DNA of 64,000 nt from Azolla caroliniana (taxonomy: Eukaryota > Polypodiophyta). Of the stretch, positions 53,923 through 64,000 are shown one piece after another. Made by a program: the position numbers and the translations under genes. The stretch is from NCBI GenBank assembly GCA_043228905.1, contig JBHGNT010000012.1:11594001-11658000 (forward strand). The letters are read 5' to 3'. The stretch's first letter is position 1; every line of letters starts with the position of its first letter. Below the pieces are notes generated by a model that saw only the letters and a list, made by a program, of their open reading frames with translations, made no database searches and had not been told where the DNA came from.

Positions 53923-55145
53923 TCAATCTAGTATTCTCGTTTTGCCCCATCTTGTCTCCTTAATCTTTATCTTTGTCTTCATGCTCTTGTGTTGTTCCAA
54001 GCTTCCTAAGTTACATGCTCTTAGTCCCATCATCCGTGCTTCGTCCGAGTCAGCAATTTGTGTGTCATGACATTTCCTAACAGTGGCCTGGATAATAGTT
54101 TCCCTATCCAATGATTGTCAAAGTTCTGCTCGCAACCGATTGATCTCCATCTCGAGGGTGGTTGTCGTCTTTTTCATTTTCTCCGTTATAGCTTGCTAGG
54201 CTTCTAGATCTTGCAATTCGGTTGTCGACGGCCCAACTATGTGGGCACTATCGACTGCTTCCCTAGTTTCCCGCAATTGTTGCACTAATTGTTGGATTAT
54301 CGCTCGAGCTTCCTGCAACTGTTGTGCGGTATCCGCAGCTGCCTTTCTCGCCCAATTGCTCTTCTAAGCCTGTTGTAGTTTCCCGATGAGTGTCATCTTG
54401 GCTGTTGATACCTGAGTGGCAGTCTATGTGGATCAGTCATCAGTTTCGATGTTGCTCCCGCATTTTTAGCCACTCCTTGGCCGTTCTTCCTATTGATTCG
54501 TCGGCACTTTGCTTGTGAGCTTCGCTCTCCCTCCTACTTCTGCTTGTCTCCATGTTAGCGGATAGTGTTGTTGGCATGTCGCGGCAAGTTTGTCGGCCGG
54601 ATGACCTCCTCCTCCCATTCTAGATGCCCGATTGGAGATGCATGTTGTTGTCGGTCGATTTCTTCGACGACGCTAAGGACTCGGTTTGTAGGCCTTCGAG
54701 ACGCATCTTCCGCTCTAACTATGGCGGTTGTGTTGAGGGCGGTCTAGCACCGATGTTGTTGGGATTGCAGACGCTGGAGGAAATAGTATTGTCAAATACT
54801 ATGCAATGATCGGCAGGAACTTTTTCCCGGCCTGCAAGGCAAGGATGCCTGCTCATAAGGCCGCTCCTGTGAAAAACTCCCAATCGATCACAATGCCTTG
54901 GTAGGTCGCTATAAATAGTTTGGCCTTGTGTTTTGGCATCCTGTAAGACTTGGGATGAACACTAGAGATTTCTAACAGGAACTTTACGATGTCCCAGAAA
55001 AAGACATCAGGACCCAACTATGCCTTGTATGCCTTGGCAGTGGTTGAGTACTCATCAAAATACTTCTCTAGGACCTCAAAGGGCGGGATGTGAAATTTCC
55101 ATTCAGCAATTCAGCCCCAACTTTTTTCAAATCGTGTCACTGGTG
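53923..55145 (-). pseudogene. Unrecognised decayed coding sequence (possible retroelement gag)
   Basis: Minus-strand frames show protein-like sequence broken by few stops. From 55080: FEVLEKYFDEYSTTAKAYKA, LGPDVFFWDIVKFLLEIS, QGIVIDWEFFTGAAL, AGILALQAGKKFLP. Toward 54400-54110 a coiled-coil-like stretch follows (AAADTAQQLQEARAIIQQLV, TTLEMEINRLRAEL), and to 53923 LDRETIIQATV. I do not recognise the family. A TATA box on the same strand at 55569-55562 could be its promoter. The setting (surrounded by retroelements) suggests a retrotransposon-encoded structural protein. Confidence 0.45.
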
Positions 55146-55561
55146 AGGGCATCTACCTAGATCTGCATTCCCACTTCTCTAGCATTCGGGTTCCAAAAGT
55201 GTTACCAGCTTATGGTAACATGGTGCCGGATACTCGTTCCTTTGGTATCCGGCTGAAGGTCTTGTGGTAGGGAGATGATGGTATAGACAAGTTCTCTACC
55301 TTAGCAAAACCTAACACGCATACGAGTATGATTACTTGTCTCACTGCGAATAAAACTACCATGATTGTGGAGACTAGGACCCAAGCTGGCTACAACCGAC
55401 TAGTTACGTGCACGATACATAGAGCACTTAAAGACACTCAACACAGATAAGACTCTCGACACAAAGATAGAGACAAAGTATAAGCAAATCAATTTTCTAT
55501 TAGCATACACAACTTAGTACATTGTTATATTCAATTACCCTTTACATTCTTCCCATGCCCC

Positions 55562-55569
55562 TTTTTATA
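55562..55569 (-). promoter_or_regulatory. TATA box upstream of the unrecognised coding sequence
   Basis: TATAAAAA within CCCTATAAAAAGGGGC on the minus strand, about 420 bp upstream of the first protein-like segment. Probably part of a 5' LTR. Confidence 0.5.
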
Positions 55570-55611
55570 GGGATCATGGGTAGTTATGTTTAGAACGTGA
55601 ACCACCACTAC

Positions 55612-56594
55612 TTATAATATTTTGTGCCATTTAGTTACTCCTCGTCCGGCCCCACCCGTCCCGTAACCGTCCTTTAGCCTTTTCACACATGGGTCCTCTG
55701 GACCGGCCAACAATTCAAACCAACGAAGTACGGGAACTGTTGGAGGATTTTGAGGATGATCAACTGCAGTTGTCATTGGAACTAGAAGCTTACAAGCAGG
55801 AGAGAGCTCAACTGGCAAAGCAACATATGGTGGAAAACCAACTGGAGCAAATAAATATTTGCTATGAGGAGCAACTGCCAGTTGGGCCGGAACCAATACT
55901 CATGAAGGAGGAACAATTGAAGAAACGGGTGGAGCAGCCGGTGGAGCTACAACCGCTACAACAATGGAACAAAGAGGAGGAACTGCCACGAGCAACAGAG
56001 GAAGAATAGTTGTTTGACGAGAGTCAATCACAACTTGCGGAAACCCAATAAGACGCGATGGAGGACAGACAACCAAATATTTTGGATATATTGGATGATA
56101 GCTAAGGGCATGTGGGTATGACATGCAAGGCATTGTCCCACCAGCATTCCAAGTGTTGCTCAGAGAATCAGAGTCGAAGGATTGGAGATCCAGAAGATAG
56201 TCGAGAAAGAATGTGAATCCAAATACCGGATAATTAGGAATATTAATAGATACGAAGAGATATTATGTAAAGGGGTGTCGGATCTAGAAGGATATACGGG
56301 TTCAGATGGACACCATTTTGTGTCAGAACTAGCTACTGATATAAGGAGTCCAGATTGTATAGTTCTTATGCGCAAGTGATCTAATATAATTGGAATATTT
56401 GTGTACTTGCCATCTTGTGTACTTGAATGTTTTACCTTATGGGTGAGTGTATTAATGTTTGTTGTTTGATTTGTATATGTTGCCCCGATTGTGGGATTGT
56501 ATATGTGGATTAATACCATACGTCTGACCACACCTTTGGATTGTATTCCGGTTCGGAGTACTTATGTGTTTGTGACTAAGATCTAGTCCAGGAT
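55612..56594. other. Region without a recognised feature
   Basis: A plus frame at 55689-56009 (106 codons, Glu/Gln-rich) and a minus frame at 55896-55612 overlap. Neither resembles a family and both could be chance. 56010-56594 is AT-rich with no coding signal. Confidence 0.4.
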
Positions 56595-57917
56595 AAACAT
56601 TGACAAAAAGTCCAACAACCAACTTTGAATCGGCTAAAAGATTGTCTAGAGCCCAATTCGCTAAAGTGACCATTGGTCAATATGAGCCAGCCAACATACG
56701 AACAACATGGTCAATCACTCCCGAAGAAGAGGATTATCCAACAACAACGCATGACAATTGCGAGAGCAAATCATCTCAACAGACTCCTTACAACGACGGT
56801 TCAAAGCATGCCAATCGGTCGGACACGCCAATTGAAGAATCCAAATCAACCACATCTGCACCACCAAGATCCAAACGAGTCCGAAAGCCGATAGAGATAT
56901 ATCAACTAGGCGTGGACGATGTCAACTACATGAATGCAAGCCAACCAAGCTCCTACGAGGAAGCAATCACCGCACCAAACGCCAACACATGGCAACAAGC
57001 CATGAGATCCAAGATGGTCTCAATTAGAGAGAACGACACATGGGAGTTGGTTGAACTACAATCTGGAAGGAAGCCGCTACCCTACAAGTGGTTCTACTGA
57101 TACAAATATGTATCCGGTTCGGATAAATCCAAGTACAAAGCTCGGCTAGTCGCCAAGGGATTCAAACAAGAATACGGTGTCGACTACAACGAGATAATAT
57201 TCTCTCCGGTAGTCAAGGTGACAACCCTTCGGCTCCTACTCAAATTCGTGGCGATAGAGGGCCTAAAGCTCGAACAATTGGATGTGAAAATGGTATTCCT
57301 CCATGGAGACCTCGAAGAAGACATATATATGTCGCAACCGGCAGGCTTTACGGCAATTGAGGAGCAAGATCACCTCATTTCTCGGCTAAATAAGAGCCTT
57401 TGCAACCTAAATCAAGCGCCAAGAATGTGGTATCAGATATGTGATACCTACATCTGGCAGCTTGGATGTGGTCATTCGTACTTCAACCCATCCATGTACA
57501 TCCGGAAACTGGCCAACAAGTCCCGGATCTAGCTGATCATTTACATCGATGACATGCTCATCGTCGGTAGTGACAGAGTAGAGGTCGGAAAGCTGAAACA
57601 GACCTCTCATGAGAAATTCCCAATGAATGAACTCAGACAAGCCCAACATATACTAGGCATGAGGATAGAGAGAAATCAGACTGAAAAGATCCTTCGGCTC
57701 TCCCAATCCAACTACATCCGAAAGGTGCTAAGGCACTTCAATATGGAGAGCATGAAGTTGGCATCGACACCGCATCCGACATCGCATCGACTATCGGATA
57801 GAGACTATACATCCACAGAAGAGGAGAGAAATCCCATGAGTAGAATACCGTATGCATCGGCCATAGGAAGTCTTATGTATGCAATGGTGGGGACCCGATC
57901 AGACCTTGCTTACGTTG
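56595..57917 (+). pseudogene. Copia linker-RT fragment, truncated
   Basis: Plus frame from about 56610: acidic linker, SYEEAITAPNANTWQQAMRS, ENDTWELVELQSGRKPLPYK, a stop at 57098, then SKYKARLVAKGFKQEYGVDY, LEQLDVKMVFLHGDLEEDIY, LNQAPRMWYQ, a stop at 57530, LIIYIDDMLIVGSDRVEVGK, AQHILGMRIERNQTEKILRL and YASAIGSLMYAMVGTRSDLA. A 1-bp frameshift lies near 57190. It ends abruptly at about 57917, where minus-strand gypsy integrase begins. No LTR. Confidence 0.88.
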
Positions 57918-58819
57918 ATCAGACAATGCTTCTTGGGACGCAGTCGGTGTGTCTTATCAAACCGAATCTTATTCTTCACGCGGGCTGTCTCCATTATCTT
58001 TCGCGCATTCTCTAGGTCTTTGTGTCTTCTTTCGAGTTGCCTAATTCGTGCCGCCAATAATTCTTCCCGGCTCATCTCATTCTCCCATGGTATTGCTACC
58101 CATGAGGCGATCCTCCTCTCGATGGGCATTACTAGTTTATGTCCATACATGAGCTCTGTTGGCATATAGCCTGTCACGGAACTGTGCGTAGTTCTATCGG
58201 CCCACAATTCATAGGGCAATAATCGCGGCCAATTCCCAACTCGACCATCGCATGCTCGTACGATGGCTTTGACTATCAGCCCATGCCCTCGCTCGATTTT
58301 CCCATTTGCTTCCGGATTATAGGCAGTTGTGAGGGAGAGGTTTACGCCTAGTCACTCGAAGAGCACCATTGCTTCATGTGCATCTAGCTCTCCTCGGTCG
58401 GCCACTATCTTTCCCACACATCCATATCCGTAGACAACCTCTTCGAGTAGAAATTTGCATACGGTTGTCGTGGTCTTATTTGCTAAGGCTCGTCCTTCTA
58501 CCTGGTTTGTCAGGTCTTCCCTCGCTAGTACCTAGTACTTCATCTATCCCACTCCCATTGGCATCGAGACTAGATCCACCATCCATTTAAAGTGTATGGT
58601 GAGTGGGTATGTTGGTCGCAACCCATCACGGTGACGTACGTTTGAATGTACTTGACAACTTTCGCATGTGGACACGAAATGTAGTACATCTTTATACATG
58701 CTCGGCCACCAATACTTTTCGTTTAGCTTTTCAAATGTTGCCCACGTTCCTCTATGACCTGGCCATGGAATTTCGTGGAATTCAGACATCAACGTTGTTT
58801 GGTCATCTTTCTTCACCAC
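57918..58819 (-). pseudogene. Gypsy integrase, broken and truncated
   Basis: From 58819: HEIPWPGHRGTWATFEKLNE and CESCQVHSNVRH (HHCC zinc finger), WMVDLVSMPMGVG (first catalytic Asp), stops, then KIVADRGELDAHEAM (second Asp), TTAYNPEANGKIERGHGLIV (Glu) and LLPYELWADRTTHSSVTGYM. It ends with ARKIMETARVKNKIRFDKTH and is cut at 57918. The catalytic triad is all present. Confidence 0.85.
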
Positions 58820-58825
58820 TACTCG

Positions 58826-59605
58826 TCATGGCATCCCGGCCCTTCTCTTTGGATGCCGCCAGAGGAATCCTCCCTTCAAAACGTACTGGTAAGCTTTCTT
58901 TCGTATTTGTAGAGCCTCCTCCTTCATCCATGAAGCATCTGCCATCATCGTTCTCAAGAATCTGCCGATTAGTAACCACTCCCCTTCATACTCGTTCTCA
59001 TTGAAAGCGTGGAGGGTTGGTGTGACTCTATCTTTTGCCGATAGTTGGGTTGCCTTGAAGAAGTCGAGGGCGACGTTTTCATTTTCTGAAACCATATCAC
59101 TTTCATCCTCGAATCTTACTCTTGACAGCATATCAGCCATGGCATTGTTCTTCCCATCAATGTGGCGGATTTCTGGGTTCAAAGACTTTATATAAGCGAT
59201 CCACCTTAACATAGCCAGATCTGGTGTCGCACATCCGGAGATCATCCCAAGGATTGGGAGGCAATCCGTTTCAATTACCACCTCTGACCCGATCAAGTAG
59301 TCCTTATTTGCTTTTACTGCAGACACGATACCCCAGAGTTCCCGCTTTACTTGGGCGTATCCTCGTTGTCATTCGCTAAGAACCTTTGCTCTGAACCGGA
59401 TGGCATACCATATGCTATCTTCTCCTTCTTGGTTGATGACCCATCCAATTCCCGTTGGACTCGTATTTACCATGATGTAGATGGCTTTCCTTAAAGCTGG
59501 TGCTGCCACCAGTAGCCCTTTTAACCTCTTCATCGCCTTTGTGGGTATTGGTTCCCATATGAATTTTCTCCCTTTTTTCAGTAAGCTATACAAGGGTTCG
59601 GCCAC
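58826..59605 (-). pseudogene. Gypsy RNase H and connection
   Basis: 59605-59369 reads MAEPLYSLLKKGRKFIW, VAAPALRKAIYIMVNTSPTG and IGWVINQEGED, then a stop. 59326-58826 continues VSAVKANKDYLIGSEVVIET, DCLPILGMISGCATPDLAML and NPEIRHIDGKNNAMADMLSR. The segments form one RNase H with one stop between them. Confidence 0.85.
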
Positions 59606-59659
59606 ATGAGCATAGTGTGGAATCCAAATGTGGTAGAACGCACATGCTCCTAAGAATCT

Positions 59660-60691
59660 TCAGACCTCTGTCTGCGTTCCACACTCCTCTCGCATCTCTT
59701 GAATAGCATTCACCTTCTCGGGAGAGGGTTTTCGTCCATATGGTTCACAAAGATGTCCCACTACTAGGATCTCGCATTGGCCAAATGCTGATTTTTCTCC
59801 GGAGAATGTGAGCCCTGCACCTTCTAGTCTTTTTAGCACTCTTCCACAGTCTTTAATATGGTTTGAGACAAATCTTTGACATCCATCTTGATCTAAAGAC
59901 ACGTCCTTCTCTGATTCGGGGCACCCCTTTATAGGGATATCATCGAGGAAAGGCATCGTAATATCTAGGATGCAGTCTCTTAGTACTTTGTTCATGGCAT
60001 TCATCATGTGGGCCACCGAGTTAGTTGCCCCTTGCAGTAATGTACACATTCTTACTAGCCCGATGGGAGTCTGCATCGTTGTGATGTCTCGACTATCCAA
60101 AGACAATTGAAATTGGTCATATCCAGAATACAAGTCTCCAATCGAGTAAATTGACCTTCCTGCAAAAGCTTTAGCAAACTCATCAACACTAGGTCCAATA
60201 CCAACATTACGAATGGTGACCGTGTTTACCGGTTGCAGATCTTGGATAAATCGAAGCGCTCCATTCTTTTTCGGCACTGTGAACCACCTATTTGAATAAG
60301 GCGCATTAGATGGCTCAAGGATTCCCATTCTAATCTTTTCTTTTAACAGCTCCAACAATCTTGGAATGTGAGCTCTTGGAACGGAAATTGGCTTCAAGTT
60401 CCATGGCACATGGGGTATTGTAAAGATAACCATTGGTTCCACAAGCATTGGGTCAACACATCCCCATTTCTCCATTTCCCCAAGAGTATCATCAAATGAT
60501 ATCATCTCCATGTACCCCTTTATTGCCTCTTCCTCGCTTATATTCCCGATTTCTCTAAATTGTTCATCTAGGATTCCTATTTTAATATCTCCTCTATTTA
60601 TGTTGTTAAATTTACACATCCCATTTTCAGAAAACAAGACTTCATTTTCATTAATGGCTTGACAACTTTTATTACACTGAATTGGGGACAT
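59660..60691 (-). pseudogene. Gypsy reverse transcriptase (FLDD type)
   Basis: 343 open codons: PISVPRAHIPRLLELLKEKI, MGILEPSNAPYSNRWFTVPK, GALRFIQDLQPVNTVTIRN, YSIGDLYSGYDQFQLSLDSR, LLQGATNSVAHMMNAMNKVL and DITMPFLDDIPIKGCPESE, with the catalytic Asp pair in FLDD. The ORF is intact, but it breaks just before RNase H. Residues such as VVGHLCEPYGRKPSPEKVNA extend into the connection domain. Confidence 0.88.
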
Positions 60692-61079
60692 AGTTAGATA
60701 TCCCGGACTATTGTTGTCCCTCTCCCTAATAGCCCGAATTAAAAATCCTCCCTAACTTCTTTCCCTAAGCTATGCCTATTTCTTTCATGGTTCGGTCGTA
60801 CCGTGAGGAATTGAACCGAGCTTGTCCCATCTTGACTTCGTATCTGCGCATATGCTAAATCATTATAAGTACCTTTGTCTCCATCCGGGATGCTGTTATG
60901 TAAGGCTCGCCAAGGATGACAAGATGTGATGCCGATTCTTGTACAAAAAAGTGTTGATCATGCTCAACGTCACCAATAGTTACCTTAACGTTAGGGCAGG
61001 CCCCATGAAGCTCTTCCATCGCCCTAGTTGCCGCTCGAATCTTCCACCCATGCCTAGTATTAATGGGCCAACGACCCTT

Positions 61080-61721
61080 TCAATAGAAGTCAAGAGACAT
61101 GAGGTTGATCTCCGAGCCATGATCAATGAGTGCCACCATTGAATCTTTCAAATCTCCCATCCGCACCAGTGTCTCGGTAGTAGCCCTAGCCCAATGTGGC
61201 CTTGCAAAATGGCTATCGACAAATTCTTGTTCAGTTTCAAGACCTTCCATTCTGATAGAGCTCATCGAGACATTTGTTGGTCTAGTCCCTTCTTCACTTG
61301 TCGTTAGTCTCTTCCTTTTTATTAAGTCAATGATGATATCATGAAATTCTTTCTTTGCAATTCCTAAGACCTCTCGTAGTGTGAACTCGATTCGGCTATC
61401 TAGGATTCTTTCTTCCATCACACGCTTAAGGTCGGTGGATTGCTCTATCTCCGAGCGTAGTTTGAATGTTGGTATGATTCTTTCCTTCCCTCTTTCGGTT
61501 ATCGTTTGGGGCGGTGATGATTCCTCCCTTCTTCGAACAGCTTCTCTTGTGTCATGTTTCTTTGAAGGGCCTGTTTGGTCATTTGGTCTTTTTCGTTTCT
61601 CTTCAACTAGGACGTCGTAGTTTTGACACATGGCCTCGACGAAGCTAGACTTCTCCTCCACAGGGTCCTCCCATCCCGTCATTTCTTGAACTCTTCGTTC
61701 TACTTTGAGTGCCTCGTTCAT
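61080..61721 (-). pseudogene. Gypsy protease region (DHG active-site motif)
   Basis: 213 open codons with a basic linker, IEFTLREVLGIAKKEFHDII, FARPHWARATTETLVRMGDL and VALIDHGSEINLMSLDFY, then TAG. The usual D-S/T-G of aspartic proteases is DHG here. After the stop, similarity continues (KGRWPINTRHGWKIRAATR, VILGEPYITASRMETKV) to about 60870, so the protease fold is only interrupted. By my recollection DHGSEIN is normal for this lineage. Confidence 0.75.
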
Positions 61722-61760
61722 GCGGAGCTTCCCTTTTCCGACTTGATTCGATATGATTGG

Positions 61761-62876
61761 CTAAAATTCTCCTACTTGAGATTCTTGGGCTCTCGTCTCG
61801 TGTCCAGCCCGAATTCCAACTGATGAGGAATAGTAAAAACTTCTTCCATTTCCTCCATCAACTTCTTCATACCTCCTCAGCCGAAGTTGGTGTTGAGAGG
61901 ACGTTGTGTAACCGAGGAGTGAATCCGATTGTTGGAGAGATAAATGATATCTCGTCGGAGGGCATTTTGGAAATTCTGAGCCATCTCTCCGCTGGTGTTC
62001 CAAGGAATCACACCAAATACACCTACGAGGAAAGTCCAAGCGATGACCCGGAAAACTTTGAGTTTCCTCCTTTCTAATTTGAGAAATTCTCATCTCGCGA
62101 AGCATGTCTACAAGTTCATCCATTCTGGCTCCATCTATGGGTTGAGCCACTTCATCATCCCTCAGTCTTTGGGCTTGTGGTTCTTGTCTCGCATTGTGAG
62201 CTTGTCGGCCAATTTGAGTTGCAACATTTGATCTTGTCTCGTTGTCCCATTGTCGACGCTTATCAAAACGTCCACATGCTCTCTTCACTACTGCCAAGTC
62301 AGAAATGAGGCCTTCATCATTCTCTAATAGTAGCCCAAGATCTCTTCGATCTTTCTCATCTACTGATTTAATAAATAGGAGTACCTTGCTAGAATCAAGA
62401 ATTGTTTTGTCAAGTGCAGGCAGACGATCAAATCTTTGCTTGAACTCGTGGAGCGTCGCACTCGCACTCAACTCTTTGTTAGAAGACTCCACCCAGTCCA
62501 TTAAATATTTCTTCGTCATTCGAGATGAGTCACCAAACCCATATTCTTCAAGTAAACTTTGTTCGAAAGATGACCATTCAGGATTGACCTCTTGTAGCTC
62601 TAGGACCCGAGAGTAAAGACTTGAAGTTACAATCCTTGAGAAGCTTGCCACTTGTCTTGCCATAAAAATACCCTTTTTCCGCATTTCTGTTTTGCAGGTT
62701 TCAAGGTATCATGTCACATCTCTACCATCAAAGCATCTGTTGGCATCCACGATCCTATCGATGGCAACGTCAAGGCCTGCGACGTTGTCTCTCTCTTGAA
62801 GCATTTGGTCCATCATCCTCGCCATTGCTTGTGCTAGACTATCATTAGAGTCTCTAGCACTTGAAGTTCCGGCCAT
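61761..62876 (-). pseudogene. Gypsy gag
   Basis: The ATG at 62876 starts MAGTSSARDSNDSLAQAMAR 18 nt after the primer site. After RCFDGRDVT a TGA (probably CGA to TGA) is followed by the open frame from 62684: FMARQVASFSRIVTSSLYSR, LEEYGFGDSSRMTKKYLMDW and ALDKTILDSSKVLLFIKSVD. A zinc-knuckle-like CIWCDSLEHQRRDG, whose last Cys is replaced by Gly, lies near 62010. The reading decays toward 61761. The DNA encodes a typical gag-sized protein of about 370 residues. Confidence 0.8.
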
Positions 62877-62893
62877 CCTCCCTTGTCGTTCTT

Positions 62894-62909
62894 CACGTTG
62901 GGTTCACCA
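62894..62909 (-). other. Primer binding site complementary to tRNA-Trp
   Basis: TGGTGAACCCAACGTG in minus orientation, 5 nt after the LTR end. It matches, with one mismatch, the complement of the 3' end of plant cytosolic tRNA-Trp as I recall it (...CACGTCGGGTTCACCA). Confidence 0.7.
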
Positions 62910-62914
62910 ATTAA

Positions 62915-64000
62915 TGTCGCGGAAATCCGCGCCTGCGGGTCGGTCGAACGGGACCACCGGGATCTTTGACCAAGGAGGATGAACAGGCACTAGACAGCAC
63001 CGGACACAGACGAAAACGGAGAAGAAGATAAAAACACATAGAGACGGCGATCGAGACAACCAGACGCAAAAAAGGAACGGCCGGAATACTCGGACACAGA
63101 GATGGGAACATCGGCGGCCAAACAACGCTACAATTAAGATGGCCTTCACAACAGCCAGAGCGGCGGCGGCCAAGCAGAAGCAATCGGATAAATGACGACC
63201 AGACGAACAGAAATGTCCCGGAATGGCGGGAAACCAGCCGGAATACCCGGACATTGGCCCGAGTGGTCATGGCAGCCAGATAGTGGCTGGAGGGTCGGAC
63301 AAGGCCTGGGAAACAGTCAAGAAGACTAACGACCAGATAGCGACCAAGAAGACCGACGATGGAACGACGCCGACGGTGCTAGAGATGGCAACCACAGATG
63401 ACAACAGATGGATGCCTGGAAAGTCGAATGGCCGGCCGAATGGATGGCCGAATGGATGGCCAAACGGTAGGAGCGATGAACAACAGCGGCCAACACAGAA
63501 CGACAGAAATGAAAATGGGCAAAGAAAGACGGTTGAATAGAGGCTGGATAACGACCATACTGACAACCTCCGATTGAGAAAGAGAAAAACGACCACCATC
63601 CAGACATGGTTGTTGATTATGGCGGCCGCATGGATGACGGCTAAACAAATATGCAGAAGTAGACGGACAGAGAACCAACTCAGAGCGATAGAGAAGGTGA
63701 AGGAATAGTTGAGATGAGGAAAATGGAACAGAAGAAGTAGAAAGAGGAGGAAGAGGAAGTTAAAAGCTGAGGCAAACGGCTAAGAAGGAACGGCAAGAAT
63801 GAGAGAGCATAAGAAGAAACAGAACCAGGAGAGAAAGAGAAGAAAAGCAGACAGAAAACAGAAAAAAGAGGGCAAAATGAAGATAAGGGCATCTGAAGAA
63901 TTTCGAAAAATGTGATGGCAATGTCAAAATTTTAATAATCTAAGGGCATAACACGCAAATTTCATAAATATAAGGGTACAAAATTTTTAAAAACAAAAAA
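62915..64000 (-). repeat. 5' LTR of the gypsy element, running off the window
   Basis: In minus orientation the LTR ends GGATTTCCGCGACA at 62915. The upstream start is not in the window, so the LTR is longer than 1.08 kb. It is purine-rich on the plus strand beyond 63500. No gene is seen in it; short frames on both strands look like chance. A short tandem ATGGCCGAATGG-type repeat lies near 63428-63462. Confidence 0.65.

Larger units (their letters stand above)
57918..64000 (-). mobile_element. 3'-truncated gypsy element with tRNA-Trp primer site
   Basis: In minus orientation: 5' LTR (from beyond the window to 62915), primer site, gag, protease, RT, RNase H, and integrase up to 57918, where it is cut by a junction with a copia fragment. 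The integrase C-terminus, polypurine tract and 3' LTR are missing. PR-RT-RH-IN order marks gypsy. The protease (DHG) and RT (FLDD) motifs set it apart from the chromodomain element in this window. Stops and frameshifts are moderate in number. Confidence 0.88.

Noticed and set aside
55689-56009. 106-codon Glu/Gln-rich protein
   Set aside because: No family resemblance, overlapping minus frame, and surroundings are decayed repeats; probably chance.
62904-63892. Several Ser/Phe-rich minus-strand ORFs and a plus ORF 63223-63540
   Set aside because: They lie inside the long gypsy LTR and have no similarity or consistent codon pattern.

Overview
The window is repeat-dominated nuclear DNA of a land plant. 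It has one apparently intact host gene among nested LTR retrotransposons and a large minisatellite. The plant assignment rests on Ty1/copia elements with initiator-Met-type primer binding sites, plant-style TATA boxes, a Ty3/gypsy element whose primer site matches plant tRNA-Trp, and a decarboxylase with a plastid-like N-terminus. The intact Ty3/gypsy element resembles the Tf1/sushi/Tcn1 side of the chromodomain elements. From memory, that group in plants is reported mainly outside the flowering plants, so a fern, lycophyte, bryophyte or gymnosperm is plausible but not proven.

Layout. 1-10342 and 16062-20273: one array of a 54-bp unit (about 270 copies) with higher-order periods of 3018 and 3555 bp. 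10343-16061: a young, apparently complete chromodomain Ty3/gypsy element (minus strand) inserted in the array, with a CCGGA target duplication and LTRs that differ only in a GA microsatellite. 20274-24664: a copia element directly abutting the array, with three in-frame TGA stops. 26186-28690: a decayed copia fragment with an LTR. 29281-31050: a single-exon Orn/Lys/Arg decarboxylase-family gene (minus strand). 31745-40908: a decayed copia host element whose gag-pol is split by a shortened minus-strand copia (33397-34677) and by a TIR element with a 10-bp target duplication (35027-39655). The TIR element itself contains another copia (35277-39099). 40910-45186: gypsy and copia LTRs and fragments. 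45187-52193: a dead relative of the intact chromodomain element, split by a 5.6-kb copia (45922-51499; target duplication CCGGC). 52195-53740: 5' end of a minus-strand copia. 53741-56590: an unassigned element with decayed minus-strand coding sequence. 56595-57917: a copia fragment. 57918-64000: a 3'-truncated gypsy element (minus strand) of a distinct lineage, whose long 5' LTR runs off the window.

The most interesting biology is in the chromodomain family. The predicted 5' end of its RNA (about 32 nt after the TATA box) is complementary over 13 nt to the site 2 nt after the 5' LTR, where a tRNA would normally prime, which is the arrangement of Tf1-type self-priming. gag ends in a GTTAAAC slippery heptamer, a 6-nt spacer and an 8-bp stem, leading into pol in the -1 frame. 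The U3 carries a near-continuous heat-shock-element array next to the TATA box. The outer end of the LTR is a tRNA-like module on the opposite strand. The dead relative at 45187-45921 repeats the heat-shock elements, the TATA spacing and the self-complementarity. In that copy the complementarity is the base of a 120-bp hairpin.
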